64,000 bases of DNA, from contig JAFTHW010000013.1 in assembly GCA_017457225.1 (NCBI GenBank), positions 1 to 64,000 of the forward strand, read 5' to 3'. Both the position numbers and the translations under genes were made by a program. The notes beneath the pieces are model-generated. The model ran no database searches. It saw only the letters and a program-made list of their open reading frames with translations, and was not told the DNA's origin. Each line of letters starts with the position of its first letter. Positions within the stretch are counted from its first letter, which is position 1. Positions 48,608-57,109 of this stretch are shown here, piece after piece. This DNA is from Clostridia bacterium (GTDB taxonomy: Bacteria; Bacillota; Clostridia; Christensenellales; Borkfalkiaceae).

Positions 48608-49041
48608 TCGTCCCCCTCCTCTTTTAAATAATCCAACAATTCCTTAATCCCCTCGCCCGTGATCGAGCTGACGGGGAATATTTTTTTGCAGCCCGCAAGC
48701 TTTAGCCATCTCGTCACCCGTTCCACGTTCGCGTCGGGCTTGTCAATTCCCGAAACGATCCCGATGACTTCGCGGTTGACCATACTCGTAAGGCAAGGCG
48801 AAAAAATGGAATACGGCTCGTTGGCGGAAAGCACCAGCCCCACAATATCCGCTTCATACGAATACAGGGACAAAGCTCCGCTCGTTTCCCTGCGCTCGGT
48901 ATATTCTCCGGGCGTATCAATAATGGTATCCAAGTAATTGATATACTGCGTTTTAAAATATTTGATTTCTTCGCCGCGCAAAGCTTGGGTAAGAGTCGTC
49001 TTTCCCGCCGCCACTCTGCCGATCAGAATAAGTTTTTTCAT
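48604..49041 (-). CDS. eutP: EutP/PduV-type small GTPase
   Basis: A 145-residue P-loop protein. GRVAAGKTT (residues 8-16) is the Walker A, DTPGEY the G3 motif and SGIDKPDAN the G4 region. EutP/PduV homologues accompany ethanolamine and propanediol compartments, and PduV has been linked to movement or localisation of the shell. Here its gene overlaps the ParA-type gene by four bases. Confidence 0.9.
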   Translation of the reverse strand: MKKLILIGRVAAGKTTLTQALRGEEIKYFKTQYINYLDTIIDTPGEYTERRETSGALSLYSYEADIVGLVLSANEPYSIFSPCLTSMVNREVIGIVSGIDKPDANVERVTRWLKLAGCKKIFPVSSITGEGIKELLDYLKEEGDE

Positions 49042-49059
49042 CGTCTACGCCCCGAAAGA

Positions 49060-49419
49060 TCAGGTTCTTGTTAATTCACAACAGGTGTAATGCAATTTAT
49101 TGCTGAAATATTCACGAATCGCGGTAAACGACGCTTCCACAGCGGAAACACTCCCCGAAACGATGAGCGTACCCGTGAATCTGTCGACAAATCCGATCTC
49201 CGCGCCCGAAGCCTTCATAGCAATATCCGCCGCGATGACCGCGCTCTCGCAAGGGCTGACCGTCAACACGCCGATCGCGCTTCTCGTATAATCGGTTTTG
49301 GGATCCAAACCAAGCTTATAATACAGCACGTCGTCAGGGTTTGCAATGATATGGCAAAGCGTGATCTGCTTGCCGGGCACCAATTCTTGTATAATTCTCA
49401 TTTTTTCCTGTAATTCCAT
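49060..49419 (-). CDS. pduU: Microcompartment shell protein, PduU/EutS type
   Basis: A 119-residue circularly permuted BMC-domain protein. TLCHIIANP precedes the core AIGVLTVSPCESAVIAADIAMKASG and GFVDRFTGTLIVSGSV. This type forms hexamers with a central beta-barrel plug. The ATG at 49419 is preferred because GAGGAGAAGG lies upstream; an ATG ten codons earlier is the alternative. It starts 18 bases before eutP in the transcript. Confidence 0.92.
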   Translation of the reverse strand: MELQEKMRIIQELVPGKQITLCHIIANPDDVLYYKLGLDPKTDYTRSAIGVLTVSPCESAVIAADIAMKASGAEIGFVDRFTGTLIVSGSVSAVEASFTAIREYFSNKLHYTCCELTRT

Positions 49420-49468
49420 AACCTTCTCCTCTACGAGTCCTTCATTCATTTTTTTAATCGTATTCTTC

Positions 49469-50254
49469 TCAACCGCCGATCTGGCACTTGAGTCCGCTCT
49501 CCTCCGCCACGCTCAAAAGATACTCCATCTTTTCCTTGGACGGCGGCTCGATTTCTTTCAACGCATAATTCCGATTCAGCCCTGCGTATTTATCCTGTCC
49601 GAGCCTATGATACGGAAGCAAGTGATGCTCCTTGACCCCTGGCAGGGATGCGGCGAATCGGGAAATCGCCTTAATCTCCGCCGCCGTATCGTTGAATCCG
49701 GGCACGACGGGAGTACGGATAATAAGCTCCACACCGCTTTGCGCGATCTTCTTCGCATTCTCCAAAATCAATTCGTTGGGCGCGGACGTATATTCCTTAT
49801 GTTTTGCCGAGTCGGCGTGTTTGATATCCAAAAGATACAGATCCAAATAGGGAAGAATCTCTTGAATTTTCGCAAACTCCGCAAAACCCGAAGATTCTAC
49901 GGCGGTATGGAGTCCGTTCTCCTTACAAGCGCGGAGCAAATCTCTCGCAAATTCGTGTTGCGCCAAGATCTCGCCCCCCGATAAAGTCACGCCGCCACCG
50001 CTACGGGTATAATACTGCGTATCCGATAAAATTTCAGGCATAATCTCGGACACGGTCACGTCCTTTCCGACGATTTTCTCTTTTCCGCCCTCGATCAACG
50101 TCTGCACTTCGTACGCCTGCGATTCGGGATTACAACACCACGCGCAGCGCATATAACAGCCCTTAAAAAATACGATCGTTCGTATCCCCGGTCCGTCGTG
50201 TATGGAAAACCGTTGAATATTGAATATGCGGCCTTTCGTATCGTATATACTCAT
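49469..50254 (-). CDS. Glycyl-radical enzyme activase (radical SAM)
   Basis: A 261-residue radical SAM enzyme that installs the glycyl radical on the dehydratase. The cluster motif CYMRCAWC (Cx3Cx2C) follows GPGIRTIVFFKG; SGGEIL and later LYLLDIKHAD and RTPVVPGFND are typical of activases. The ferredoxin-like insert with extra [4Fe-4S] cysteines, present in many dehydratase activases, is missing, so it is compact like pyruvate formate-lyase activase. It follows the dehydratase gene by 33 bases. Confidence 0.93.
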   Translation of the reverse strand: MSIYDTKGRIFNIQRFSIHDGPGIRTIVFFKGCYMRCAWCCNPESQAYEVQTLIEGGKEKIVGKDVTVSEIMPEILSDTQYYTRSGGGVTLSGGEILAQHEFARDLLRACKENGLHTAVESSGFAEFAKIQEILPYLDLYLLDIKHADSAKHKEYTSAPNELILENAKKIAQSGVELIIRTPVVPGFNDTAAEIKAISRFAASLPGVKEHHLLPYHRLGQDKYAGLNRNYALKEIEPPSKEKMEYLLSVAEESGLKCQIGG

Positions 50255-50287
50255 CTCGAGTTTTTCATACTCCTTGTCTTTTCTTCT

Positions 50288-52819
50288 TTAAAATCCCTGT
50301 TCTGTTCTATTGATAATATCGTCCTGCAACGAACGGGAAAGAGTCGTAAACAGCGCGCTATATCCGGCTACGCGTACGACGAGCGTCTTATACTTCTCGG
50401 GATTTTTCTGCGCGTCCAACAGCGTTTCTCTCGTGACGACGTTGAACTGCATATGCATACCTTTTTGATCGAAATACGAGCGAATGAGCGCCGTAAACTT
50501 GGTCAATCCCGACATACCCGCCAATGCGGAGGGGTGGAATTTTTGATTGAGCAACGTCCCGTTGCTGGCAACGTCCTGTTCGAGCCTTGCCACCGAGTTT
50601 GCCGTCGCCGTAGGACCTTTCTTATCTCGTCCCGAAGCAGGCCCAATCCCATCGGCAATCGGCGTAAACGCCAATCTTCCATCGGGCGTCGCGCCCGTTT
50701 GCGCCCCGAGCGGCACGTTCGCGGAAACGGGATACAACCCCGCTTGGAATACGCCGCCACGGTAGTTTTTATATTTCTCCACTTCTTTGGTATAGGAATT
50801 GCCCACTTCTCGCGCCAGCAAATCCGCCTCGATGATGTCGTTACCGTACTTGGGACAGGTTTCGTCGATCAAGCGTTTGATCTCGCGGAATCTCGCCTTT
50901 TTCGCAGGCTCGATACCGTTCCCGGAAGTCACTTCTTCATAGATCGTACGGATCACCTGCGGAGTGATTTCAATCCCCTGCGCCGCAATCTGCGTAGCGA
51001 TCTCTTCGGTAAGTTTCTCCGCCGCCGCGCCTTGGATTCCGTATCCGAAGTTCGCTTTCAAGGCGTCGCGAAGCTCCGCCATCGTCACTTTCTTTTCCTC
51101 GAACACAAGCTGTTTTACAGCCAAAAGTCCGTCCGCGTTATTGGCAATCCCGAAACCCTGCGGTCCTGTGAAATTATAGATCGCGCCCCCTTCTTGCAAG
51201 GACTTCCCACGCCCGATACAATCGTCTACCATACACGATTGGAAAGGCAAAGGACATCTTTGCGCGTGCGCCGCGTCGATTGCGTTGTTTGCATTGACGA
51301 GTAGTTTGATAAAATAACTCTGTTGCGTTTTATACGCGTTAAAAAACTCTTCAAACGTCTGCATCTGCGTAACGTCGCCCGTATCGGGACCGATCTTTAC
51401 GCCCTTATCCACGCCGTTGGAGAACACCAATTCCATCGGCCGACACATATTGAAGAACGCCGCGTCGTGCCAACCGTCCGTTTTACCGCCCTTTTGCGGC
51501 TCTACGCAACCGATGATACAATAATCTCTCGCGTCCTCCAAAGTCAATCCTCTAGCCATAATCGAAGGAATGATCACTTCATCGTTATAATACGCAGGGA
51601 GTCCCGTTCCCAATCTCGTGAGCGCAGCGGCTTTGATCATCAAAGGCTGCGGAGTCCCATTCCATACGCGAATGGAAATAGAGGGTTGAGGCAAAGGCAC
51701 GTGCATCGACGCTTCCAAGCACATATACGAAAGATCGTTCGTCGCGTCCATACCGTGTATATTTTGCCCGCCTACGATCAAGTTTTGGAACATACCGTAG
51801 CCGGCAAACCCGTCCGCCGAACCTGCGTCACGAACTTTATTGATATCGTTGAGCTTAATCCAAATACAATCGATCAACTCCTGTGCCTGTTCGATCGTGA
51901 TCTTGCCCTCGTCGAGATCTTTTTTATAATAGGGATACATATATTGATCGAATCGACCGGGCGAGATGGAATGTCCGCTCGACTCTACCTGTAAAAGGAG
52001 CTGCACGAACCAGAACGCCTGACAAGCCTCGTGGAAAGTAGAAGCGGGGAATTCGGGCACTTTCGCGCAGTTTTGCGCAATCTTCTCCAATTCCGCTCTA
52101 CGTTCGGGATTCCCCTCTTTTTTCGCCATTTCTTTGGCAAATGCGGCGTATCTTCTCGCGTAGAGAATGACCGCTTCGCAGCTCTCGATCACCGCCGAGA
52201 GGAAGTTGGATCTTCGCACGTATTCGGGATCGCTTACATCGAGCGCGTTCAAAGCCGTTTGCGCCTCCGTCATAATCCCTCTGTACCCGATCTTCAATAC
52301 TTTTTCATAATTGACGTTGACGTGTCCGATGCCGTTGTAGAAATAATTCCCCGGCGTAAACATTCCGTGCTTTACAAACGCGTCGTACGCTTCGGGAGCC
52401 ATATTCGATTTTGCGAGATCGCTCGTCGTCTTGCCTTTCCAATAAGGATACGCGCCGCGGAGTTCCTCTTTCGTCTTTTCGCTGATATAGAACGGATCCG
52501 CCGCGCGAGTCGCTACCGTATCGAACTCCGCTTCCAGCCACTCGTACGAGTATTCCGGGAACACCTGACAACCACGGGGCGCGATCGTCGCGCTTCCGAC
52601 GATGAGTTCCCCGTCACGGATCACGATGGGAATATTCCGCAAAATATGCGCGAACGCCGCGCTACGCCGCTTGATAATCGGCAAATTCTCCGTTTGCTGA
52701 TAACTCTCGGTTACGAGCAAACCGCGCGCCGACTCGATCTGCGGCATTTTCGCGTATAAATCGTTGATCAATTTGTCAATTCTCGCGCTCTTTTCCAGCA
52801 CGAACCGAATGTTTTCCAT
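50288..52819 (-). CDS. Glycyl-radical diol dehydratase, probably 1,2-propanediol dehydratase
   Basis: An 843-residue B12-independent dehydratase. GCVEP carries the catalytic Cys438 and Glu440, NGIGHVN His166, SSGHSIS His283/Ser284 (the diol/glycerol dehydratase pair), and RVAGYSALF the radical Gly819 near the C-terminus. It would convert 1,2-propanediol to propionaldehyde inside the shell. Choline-TMA lyase and glycerol dehydratase share the fold; the neighbouring aldolase and rhamnulokinase favour propanediol. The ATG at 52819 follows AAGGGTG. No obvious encapsulation peptide is seen. Confidence 0.9.
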   Translation of the reverse strand: MENIRFVLEKSARIDKLINDLYAKMPQIESARGLLVTESYQQTENLPIIKRRSAAFAHILRNIPIVIRDGELIVGSATIAPRGCQVFPEYSYEWLEAEFDTVATRAADPFYISEKTKEELRGAYPYWKGKTTSDLAKSNMAPEAYDAFVKHGMFTPGNYFYNGIGHVNVNYEKVLKIGYRGIMTEAQTALNALDVSDPEYVRRSNFLSAVIESCEAVILYARRYAAFAKEMAKKEGNPERRAELEKIAQNCAKVPEFPASTFHEACQAFWFVQLLLQVESSGHSISPGRFDQYMYPYYKKDLDEGKITIEQAQELIDCIWIKLNDINKVRDAGSADGFAGYGMFQNLIVGGQNIHGMDATNDLSYMCLEASMHVPLPQPSISIRVWNGTPQPLMIKAAALTRLGTGLPAYYNDEVIIPSIMARGLTLEDARDYCIIGCVEPQKGGKTDGWHDAAFFNMCRPMELVFSNGVDKGVKIGPDTGDVTQMQTFEEFFNAYKTQQSYFIKLLVNANNAIDAAHAQRCPLPFQSCMVDDCIGRGKSLQEGGAIYNFTGPQGFGIANNADGLLAVKQLVFEEKKVTMAELRDALKANFGYGIQGAAAEKLTEEIATQIAAQGIEITPQVIRTIYEEVTSGNGIEPAKKARFREIKRLIDETCPKYGNDIIEADLLAREVGNSYTKEVEKYKNYRGGVFQAGLYPVSANVPLGAQTGATPDGRLAFTPIADGIGPASGRDKKGPTATANSVARLEQDVASNGTLLNQKFHPSALAGMSGLTKFTALIRSYFDQKGMHMQFNVVTRETLLDAQKNPEKYKTLVVRVAGYSALFTTLSRSLQDDIINRTEQGF

Positions 52820-52834
52820 AATGTTCACCCTTTT

Positions 52835-53380
52835 TTACATCTGCGCCCAAAGTTCTTCGTGCGGAGCGGCAATGACCGAGAACGAACCGAGTTGTCCCAG
52901 ATCTTTTGCGTAGTTAGCGCCCGCTTCAACCGCCGCCGTTACGTCGCCTACTTCGCCCGTGATCATCACGATTCCTTTTCCACCCATACCGCGCGATACA
53001 CGCAAATCGAAAATTTCCACTTTCGCCGTCTTCACCGCAAGATCCGCCGCCTTGATACAGCTCGCCGCCGAGTACGTTTCAATGAGCCCGAGTGAGCCTT
53101 TTCTCGCGCTGGTCTGCGTTCCGAACAACGCCGTAACGACCTGTTCGTCGATCCGCCCCATAATCGAGGAGTCGATCACGTAATTGTCGAATTTTGCGAG
53201 CACGTGATCCACCGCCGCCGTGACGTTGGAAATCGACCCCGTGAGAATAATTTCATACTTTCCAGGACAGGAAGGATGCGCGGAAACCATTTCCACGCCC
53301 GCGCTCTTGAGCGCCGCGTCCGTCGCTTCCACGCCCTTGGGAATACTCTTTAATTCAATTACGCCAACCGCCTTAAACAT
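52835..53380 (-). CDS. pduT: Trimeric microcompartment shell protein (BMC-T)
   Basis: A 181-residue protein with two tandem BMC domains. The first has AVGVIELKSIPKGVEATDAALKSA and the CPGKY strand motif, the second SLGLIETYSAASCIKAADLAVKTA. Resembles PduT/EutL-like single-stacking trimers; whether a pore iron-sulphur cluster is present cannot be told from sequence. The start overlaps the pduS stop by eight bases, suggesting the two work together in electron transfer across the shell. Confidence 0.92.
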   Translation of the reverse strand: MFKAVGVIELKSIPKGVEATDAALKSAGVEMVSAHPSCPGKYEIILTGSISNVTAAVDHVLAKFDNYVIDSSIMGRIDEQVVTALFGTQTSARKGSLGLIETYSAASCIKAADLAVKTAKVEIFDLRVSRGMGGKGIVMITGEVGDVTAAVEAGANYAKDLGQLGSFSVIAAPHEELWAQM

Positions 53381-54701
53381 TTGTATTTACCTTCTCTATG
53401 ATTATTTTTACGCCGTCGTACACCGTTACTCTTCCCGAAATCGTCGCGTATTGCGGCAGGGACAAACCCTCTCCGCTCTCGGCGATCTTCTGTCCCGCCG
53501 TCACGTACTCTCCGTCCGAAACGAGAGGCAGCGACGGAGCGCCGATATGCTGTCTTAATAAGATCTCCACTCTTTCAAACGAAGTATCCTCGCCTAAATA
53601 TTTGGGCAATTTATCAAACTTCGCCACACCCAGAACGCTTTCCCAACGTTTAGAGGGTACCATACGGTATTCCCGCTCCGCCGAGATCTCCACTTCCTCT
53701 TTGCCTACGTACCGCAATTTGTTTTTCGCGAGTAGAGTCTTATACTCGTTGATCACCGCTCTCGGCGAGATTCCCTGATTACAAGCGAGCGTTTCGCAGA
53801 TCCCGCATCCGCAACAGAGCGTTGCCGAAATCACCATTTGCGGTTGGAGTTTCACCGCGCCCTTTGCCGTCCGCACCATTTTATGCGGCTCGAGGGGATA
53901 TCCCAGGAGCGCTCTTGGGCACAGATCGGTACAGCGCATACATTGACAGCAAGCCGTCTCCGCCCTCGCCACCGACTTATCCCCATCGATGAATTTCGCC
54001 TCCATCGCAGGGGTATTGTCCGGCAATACGAGCAGCGATTTCGTGGTCTTTGTCACGACCGCTGTTTCGTAATCTATCACTTTACCCATCGAAGGTCCGC
54101 CGTCGATCAACGAGTTCCCTTCGGGGATTGTAATCGAATGTTTTTCAAATAATGCCGCTACGGGAGTCCCGATCGGCACTTTTACCACGACCGCTTCTGG
54201 AACATTCCCTGCGATCGTCACCCATTTCATCGTCACGTTTTCCGAGAACTTGACTGCTCTTGCTACGTTATACAACGTTTCTACGTTATACACGATCACG
54301 CCTTTCGTAATGGGTAAATTTCCGGGCCGCACCAAACGCCCCGTCGCCTGATAAATCAGACTGATCTCGTCGCCCATCGGATATACGTCGGGCAATACCG
54401 CCAATGTAATTCTATCCGCGAGCTTTTCTCCATCCTTAACACGGAGTCTTTTCGCCGTATGGTCTTTCACGCACAAAATTGCGCGAGGAATCTTCGCGTA
54501 TTCCAGCACCGCTGTAATACCCGCAAGAACCATCGGCATTTCTTTTTGTAACAGAAGAAAATCGGTATATAACAACGGCTCGCATTCCGCGCCGTTGACC
54601 ACGAGGAGATCCGCCCCCTCCGCCAGCTTCGCATACGAGGGAAATCCCGCGCCGCCTGCGCCGACGATACCCGCTTCTTTCATCAACTCTTTCAAATCCA
54701 C
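53373..54701 (-). CDS. pduS: PduS/RnfC-like iron-sulphur flavoprotein
   Basis: A 442-residue electron-transfer protein. GIVGAGGAGFPSYAKL is the NADH/FMN site; two four-cysteine ferredoxin motifs follow (CCQCMRCTDLCP; CCGCGICETLACNQG). The N-terminal NuoF-like and SLBB domains match PduS. In glycyl-radical compartments, which do not use B12, the protein probably regenerates NAD+ or feeds electrons through the BMC-T pore rather than reducing cobalamin. Confidence 0.92.
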   Translation of the reverse strand: MDLKELMKEAGIVGAGGAGFPSYAKLAEGADLLVVNGAECEPLLYTDFLLLQKEMPMVLAGITAVLEYAKIPRAILCVKDHTAKRLRVKDGEKLADRITLAVLPDVYPMGDEISLIYQATGRLVRPGNLPITKGVIVYNVETLYNVARAVKFSENVTMKWVTIAGNVPEAVVVKVPIGTPVAALFEKHSITIPEGNSLIDGGPSMGKVIDYETAVVTKTTKSLLVLPDNTPAMEAKFIDGDKSVARAETACCQCMRCTDLCPRALLGYPLEPHKMVRTAKGAVKLQPQMVISATLCCGCGICETLACNQGISPRAVINEYKTLLAKNKLRYVGKEEVEISAEREYRMVPSKRWESVLGVAKFDKLPKYLGEDTSFERVEILLRQHIGAPSLPLVSDGEYVTAGQKIAESGEGLSLPQYATISGRVTVYDGVKIIIEKVNTNV

Positions 54702-54762
54702 GTTCTACCTCCGCAAACAACGTCCGTTCGCGCAGTGTTCGGGCAACGTTGCCCGTCGCCCC

Positions 54763-55011
54763 TTAATCGACGATACCTACGATCACCGCGTCGCAAGGCG
54801 CGTTCGTATTATGCAGAGCCAATCTTGCGGAGCTACCCGTCGTCACCAATACCGTTTCGCCGATACCTGCGCCAACGCTGTCGATCGCCACGAGATATTT
54901 CCCCGTGAGCTTACCGTTCTCCATAACCTCTACTTCCATAAATTTTGCGCCGACCAGCGCTTCCTGTTTTCTGGTGGAAACGATGTTCCCCCTGATAATT
55001 CCTCTTAACAC
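54763..55011 (-). CDS. eutN: Pentameric shell vertex protein (EutN/CcmL, BMC-P)
   Basis: An 82-residue beta-barrel vertex protein. MLRGIIRGNIVSTRKQ at the N-terminus and VGAGIGETVLVTTGSSAR are diagnostic. Pentamers cap the vertices of the shell. It follows the PduL reading frame by three bases. Confidence 0.95.
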   Translation of the reverse strand: MLRGIIRGNIVSTRKQEALVGAKFMEVEVMENGKLTGKYLVAIDSVGAGIGETVLVTTGSSARLALHNTNAPCDAVIVGIVD

Positions 55012-55014
55012 TTC

Positions 55015-55670
55015 TCACTCCTTCACGACAGTAACTTTACAGCCGTTTCCAATCCCTACCGCATTCGCGTCGTCCGTATCCACGTGCATTTCCAATCTGA
55101 AATCGGGATGTACGCGCACCTGTACGTCATACCAACGCGTCCGACGCTTGCCGTTGACGTCCACCGTCACCGTATCCCCGTCTTTGACGTTAAATCTCGC
55201 GCCGTCACTCGGCGACATATGAATATGCCTGTTTGCAATAATACAGCCTTCCTTGAGCTCCACGACTCCTTTCGGTCCGATAATACGGATTCCAGCAGAG
55301 CCTGCAATATTCCCGATTCACGCACGGGGGGCTTCACCTTTAACACGTAGGAATCGGTCGCGGATATCTCCACTTGCGAATTGCTTCTGAGCGGTCCCAA
55401 TACCCGTACGTTCTCGATGGGTCTAAGCGACGGTCCGACGATCGTCAAAAGCTCCTTACAAGCGTACTGCCCCGGTTGAGACAGATCCTTAAAAGGAGTC
55501 AGTTCATATCCCTCGCCAAACAATGTGGCAAGGTCCGCTTTATTGAGATGAATATGCCGATTCGATACGCCCACGGGTACTTCGTTTCCCGTCTGTACGC
55601 TCTCTTCGCCGTTGTACTCCGCGAGTACTTTTTTCACCATTTCCGCAATTTTTGCGCTCGAAATATCCAT
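55015..55670 (-). pseudogene. pduL: Phosphate propanoyltransferase PduL, split by a frameshift
   Basis: PduL converts propionyl-CoA to propionyl-phosphate. The first frame (from 55670) has an amphipathic encapsulation peptide (SSAKIAEMVKKVLAEY), VGVSNRHIHLNKADL, and ends the homology at KPPVRESG. The rest (IAGSAGIRIIGPKGVVELKEG, IIANRHIHMSPSDG, then to the stop at 55015) is in the -1 frame. One missing A in GGGAAT around 55309-55313 explains the break; restoring it gives about 218 residues of normal PduL. Either a real loss, a programmed -1 shift or a sequencing error. Confidence 0.85.
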
Positions 55671-55740
55671 AATCGTTCCTTTGATGTTTTTAAATGTTTA
55701 TTTTTGAGTCTGTTTGTCGTTTTTACGCGACGAAAAACTT

Positions 55741-55774
55741 CCGTAGCGTCCGCGCCCTACGTCGGACGCTACGG
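55741..55774 (-). terminator. Intra-operon hairpin between shell genes and pduL
   Basis: A perfect 12-bp stem (CCGTAGCGTCCG) with a ten-base loop is followed on the minus strand by AAGTTTTTC. Its place between the four hexamer genes and pduL suggests partial termination or a stabilising 3' end for the shell-gene transcript. Confidence 0.65.
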
Positions 55775-55792
55775 TTTTCCCGATCTATGAAA

Positions 55793-56065
55793 TTATTTAA
55801 TCGTGGGAAGAAGTTTTTCAACGTCTGCGTGGGGTCTGGGAATTACGTGCGTAGCGATGACTTCGCCAAGGGACGTAGCTGCCGCGCTACCCGCTTCAAC
55901 CGCCGCTTTTACAGCGCCAACGTCGCCGCGTACCATAACGCTTACCAAACCGCTGCCGATCTTTTCGCTGCCGATGAGAATGACGTTTGCCGCCTTAACC
56001 ATTGCATCCGCCGCTTCGATTGCCGCTACGAGACCTCTCGTTTCTACCATGCCTAATGCTTCCAT
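55793..56065 (-). CDS. pduA: Hexameric shell protein, copy 2 of a near-identical pair
   Basis: A 90-residue BMC-H protein (PduA/EutM-like). [20 protein letters not shown] begins the fold; the pore loop is GSEKIGSGL. It differs from the protein at 56451-56726 by a single Ile/Val change plus the extra N-terminal Met, and the genes are also very similar at the DNA level, so this is a recent duplication or gene conversion. Confidence 0.95.
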   Translation of the reverse strand: MEALGMVETRGLVAAIEAADAMVKAANVILIGSEKIGSGLVSVMVRGDVGAVKAAVEAGSAAATSLGEVIATHVIPRPHADVEKLLPTIK

Positions 56066-56129
56066 TATAAAATCCTCCTAAGATTTTTATTTTTCTATTT
56101 TTTGAAGCCGAGCTTCAAATCACCTTAAG

Positions 56130-56402
56130 TTAACCCGTCGTCAAAAACCGCATAACTTCGGGGTGCGGGCGCGCAATCACCTCGCACACTTTCACGTTGC
56201 CTACCTCCGCCGCAGCGGCAGCGCCTGCTTGGAGCGCTGCCGTTACAGCCGATACTTCACCTTCGACAACAACCGTTACCAATCTGCCGCCAAGTCTTTT
56301 TTCGACGTGAATTAATTGTACGTTGGCTGCTTTTACCATTGCGTCAAGCCCGGCGATTGCGGCAACCATGGCTTGCACTTCGAGTAACGCGATTGCTTTC
56401 AT
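56130..56402 (-). CDS. Hexameric shell protein, divergent BMC-H
   Basis: A 90-residue BMC-H protein: [26 protein letters not shown], with pore region HVEKRLGGRL in place of the GSEKIGSGL of its neighbours. The changed, more basic pore suggests different solute selectivity. It is flanked on both sides by the near-identical pair. Confidence 0.94.
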   Translation of the reverse strand: MKAIALLEVQAMVAAIAGLDAMVKAANVQLIHVEKRLGGRLVTVVVEGEVSAVTAALQAGAAAAAEVGNVKVCEVIARPHPEVMRFLTTG

Positions 56403-56450
56403 TGAACCTTCTCCTTAACCGATAAATTTTTTCGTAATCGACGATAAAAA

Positions 56451-56726
56451 TTATTTAATCGTAGGAAGAAGCTTTTCAACGTCTGCGTGAGGTCTGGGAA
56501 TTACGTGCGTAGCGATGACTTCGCCAAGGGACGTAGCCGCCGCGCTACCTGCTTCCACAGCCGCCTTTACAGCGCCAACGTCGCCGCGTACCATAACGCT
56601 TACCAAACCGCTACCGATCTTTTCGCTGCCAATCAGAACGACATTTGCCGCCTTTACCATTGCGTCCGCTGCTTCGATCGCTGCTACAAGACCTCTCGTT
56701 TCTACCATGCCTAATGCTTCCATCAT
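56451..56726 (-). CDS. pduA: Hexameric shell protein, copy 1 of a near-identical pair
   Basis: A 91-residue BMC-H protein (PduA/EutM-like), the partner of the 55793-56065 copy. AAGGAG precedes the start; two successive ATG codons are present. It probably forms the bulk of the shell facets. Confidence 0.95.
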   Translation of the reverse strand: MMEALGMVETRGLVAAIEAADAMVKAANVVLIGSEKIGSGLVSVMVRGDVGAVKAAVEAGSAAATSLGEVIATHVIPRPHADVEKLLPTIK

Positions 56727-56761
56727 TGTTTTTTTCTCCTTAAAGTTTATTTTTTAATTTT

Positions 56762-57079
56762 TTATCTCAATTTATCTTTTCCGAGCGCGCTCAAATGGGC
56801 AAACCATTCGATCTCCTCGCTCTGCCTTGCAATTACCTTATGAGTAATATACAAATTCCGTTTTTCCGCTTCCCGTTTCCCGGCTTCGATCGCCGCCTCC
56901 ACAGCCGCCGCCGTGCCTTCCACTTTTACCACCATCACGAGGGGTACTTCTGCGGAATCACCTGCCGCCGGCTTATTCTTGTCGATCGCCACGACTTTGA
57001 CTTCCGCAGCTTTCGCCATTTGATCGGCAACCACGATCGAGGTCGCGAAACCGAAAACCTCTATCATTCCAAGCGCCAT
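56762..57079 (-). CDS. Hexameric shell protein with pore-loop insertion and C-terminal extension
   Basis: A 105-residue BMC-H protein: ALGMIEVFGFATSIVVADQMAKAAEV, then an inserted loop (KNKPAAGDSAEVP) where the pore loop normally lies, and a charged C-terminal helix (EEIEWFAHLSALGKDKLR). First of the shell genes in transcription order, 30 bases after the alcohol dehydrogenase. The insertion should reshape the pore. Confidence 0.9.
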   Translation of the reverse strand: MALGMIEVFGFATSIVVADQMAKAAEVKVVAIDKNKPAAGDSAEVPLVMVVKVEGTAAAVEAAIEAGKREAEKRNLYITHKVIARQSEEIEWFAHLSALGKDKLR

Positions 57080-57109
57080 ATCGGATACCTCTTATTCCGC
57101 TTTCCGTCG

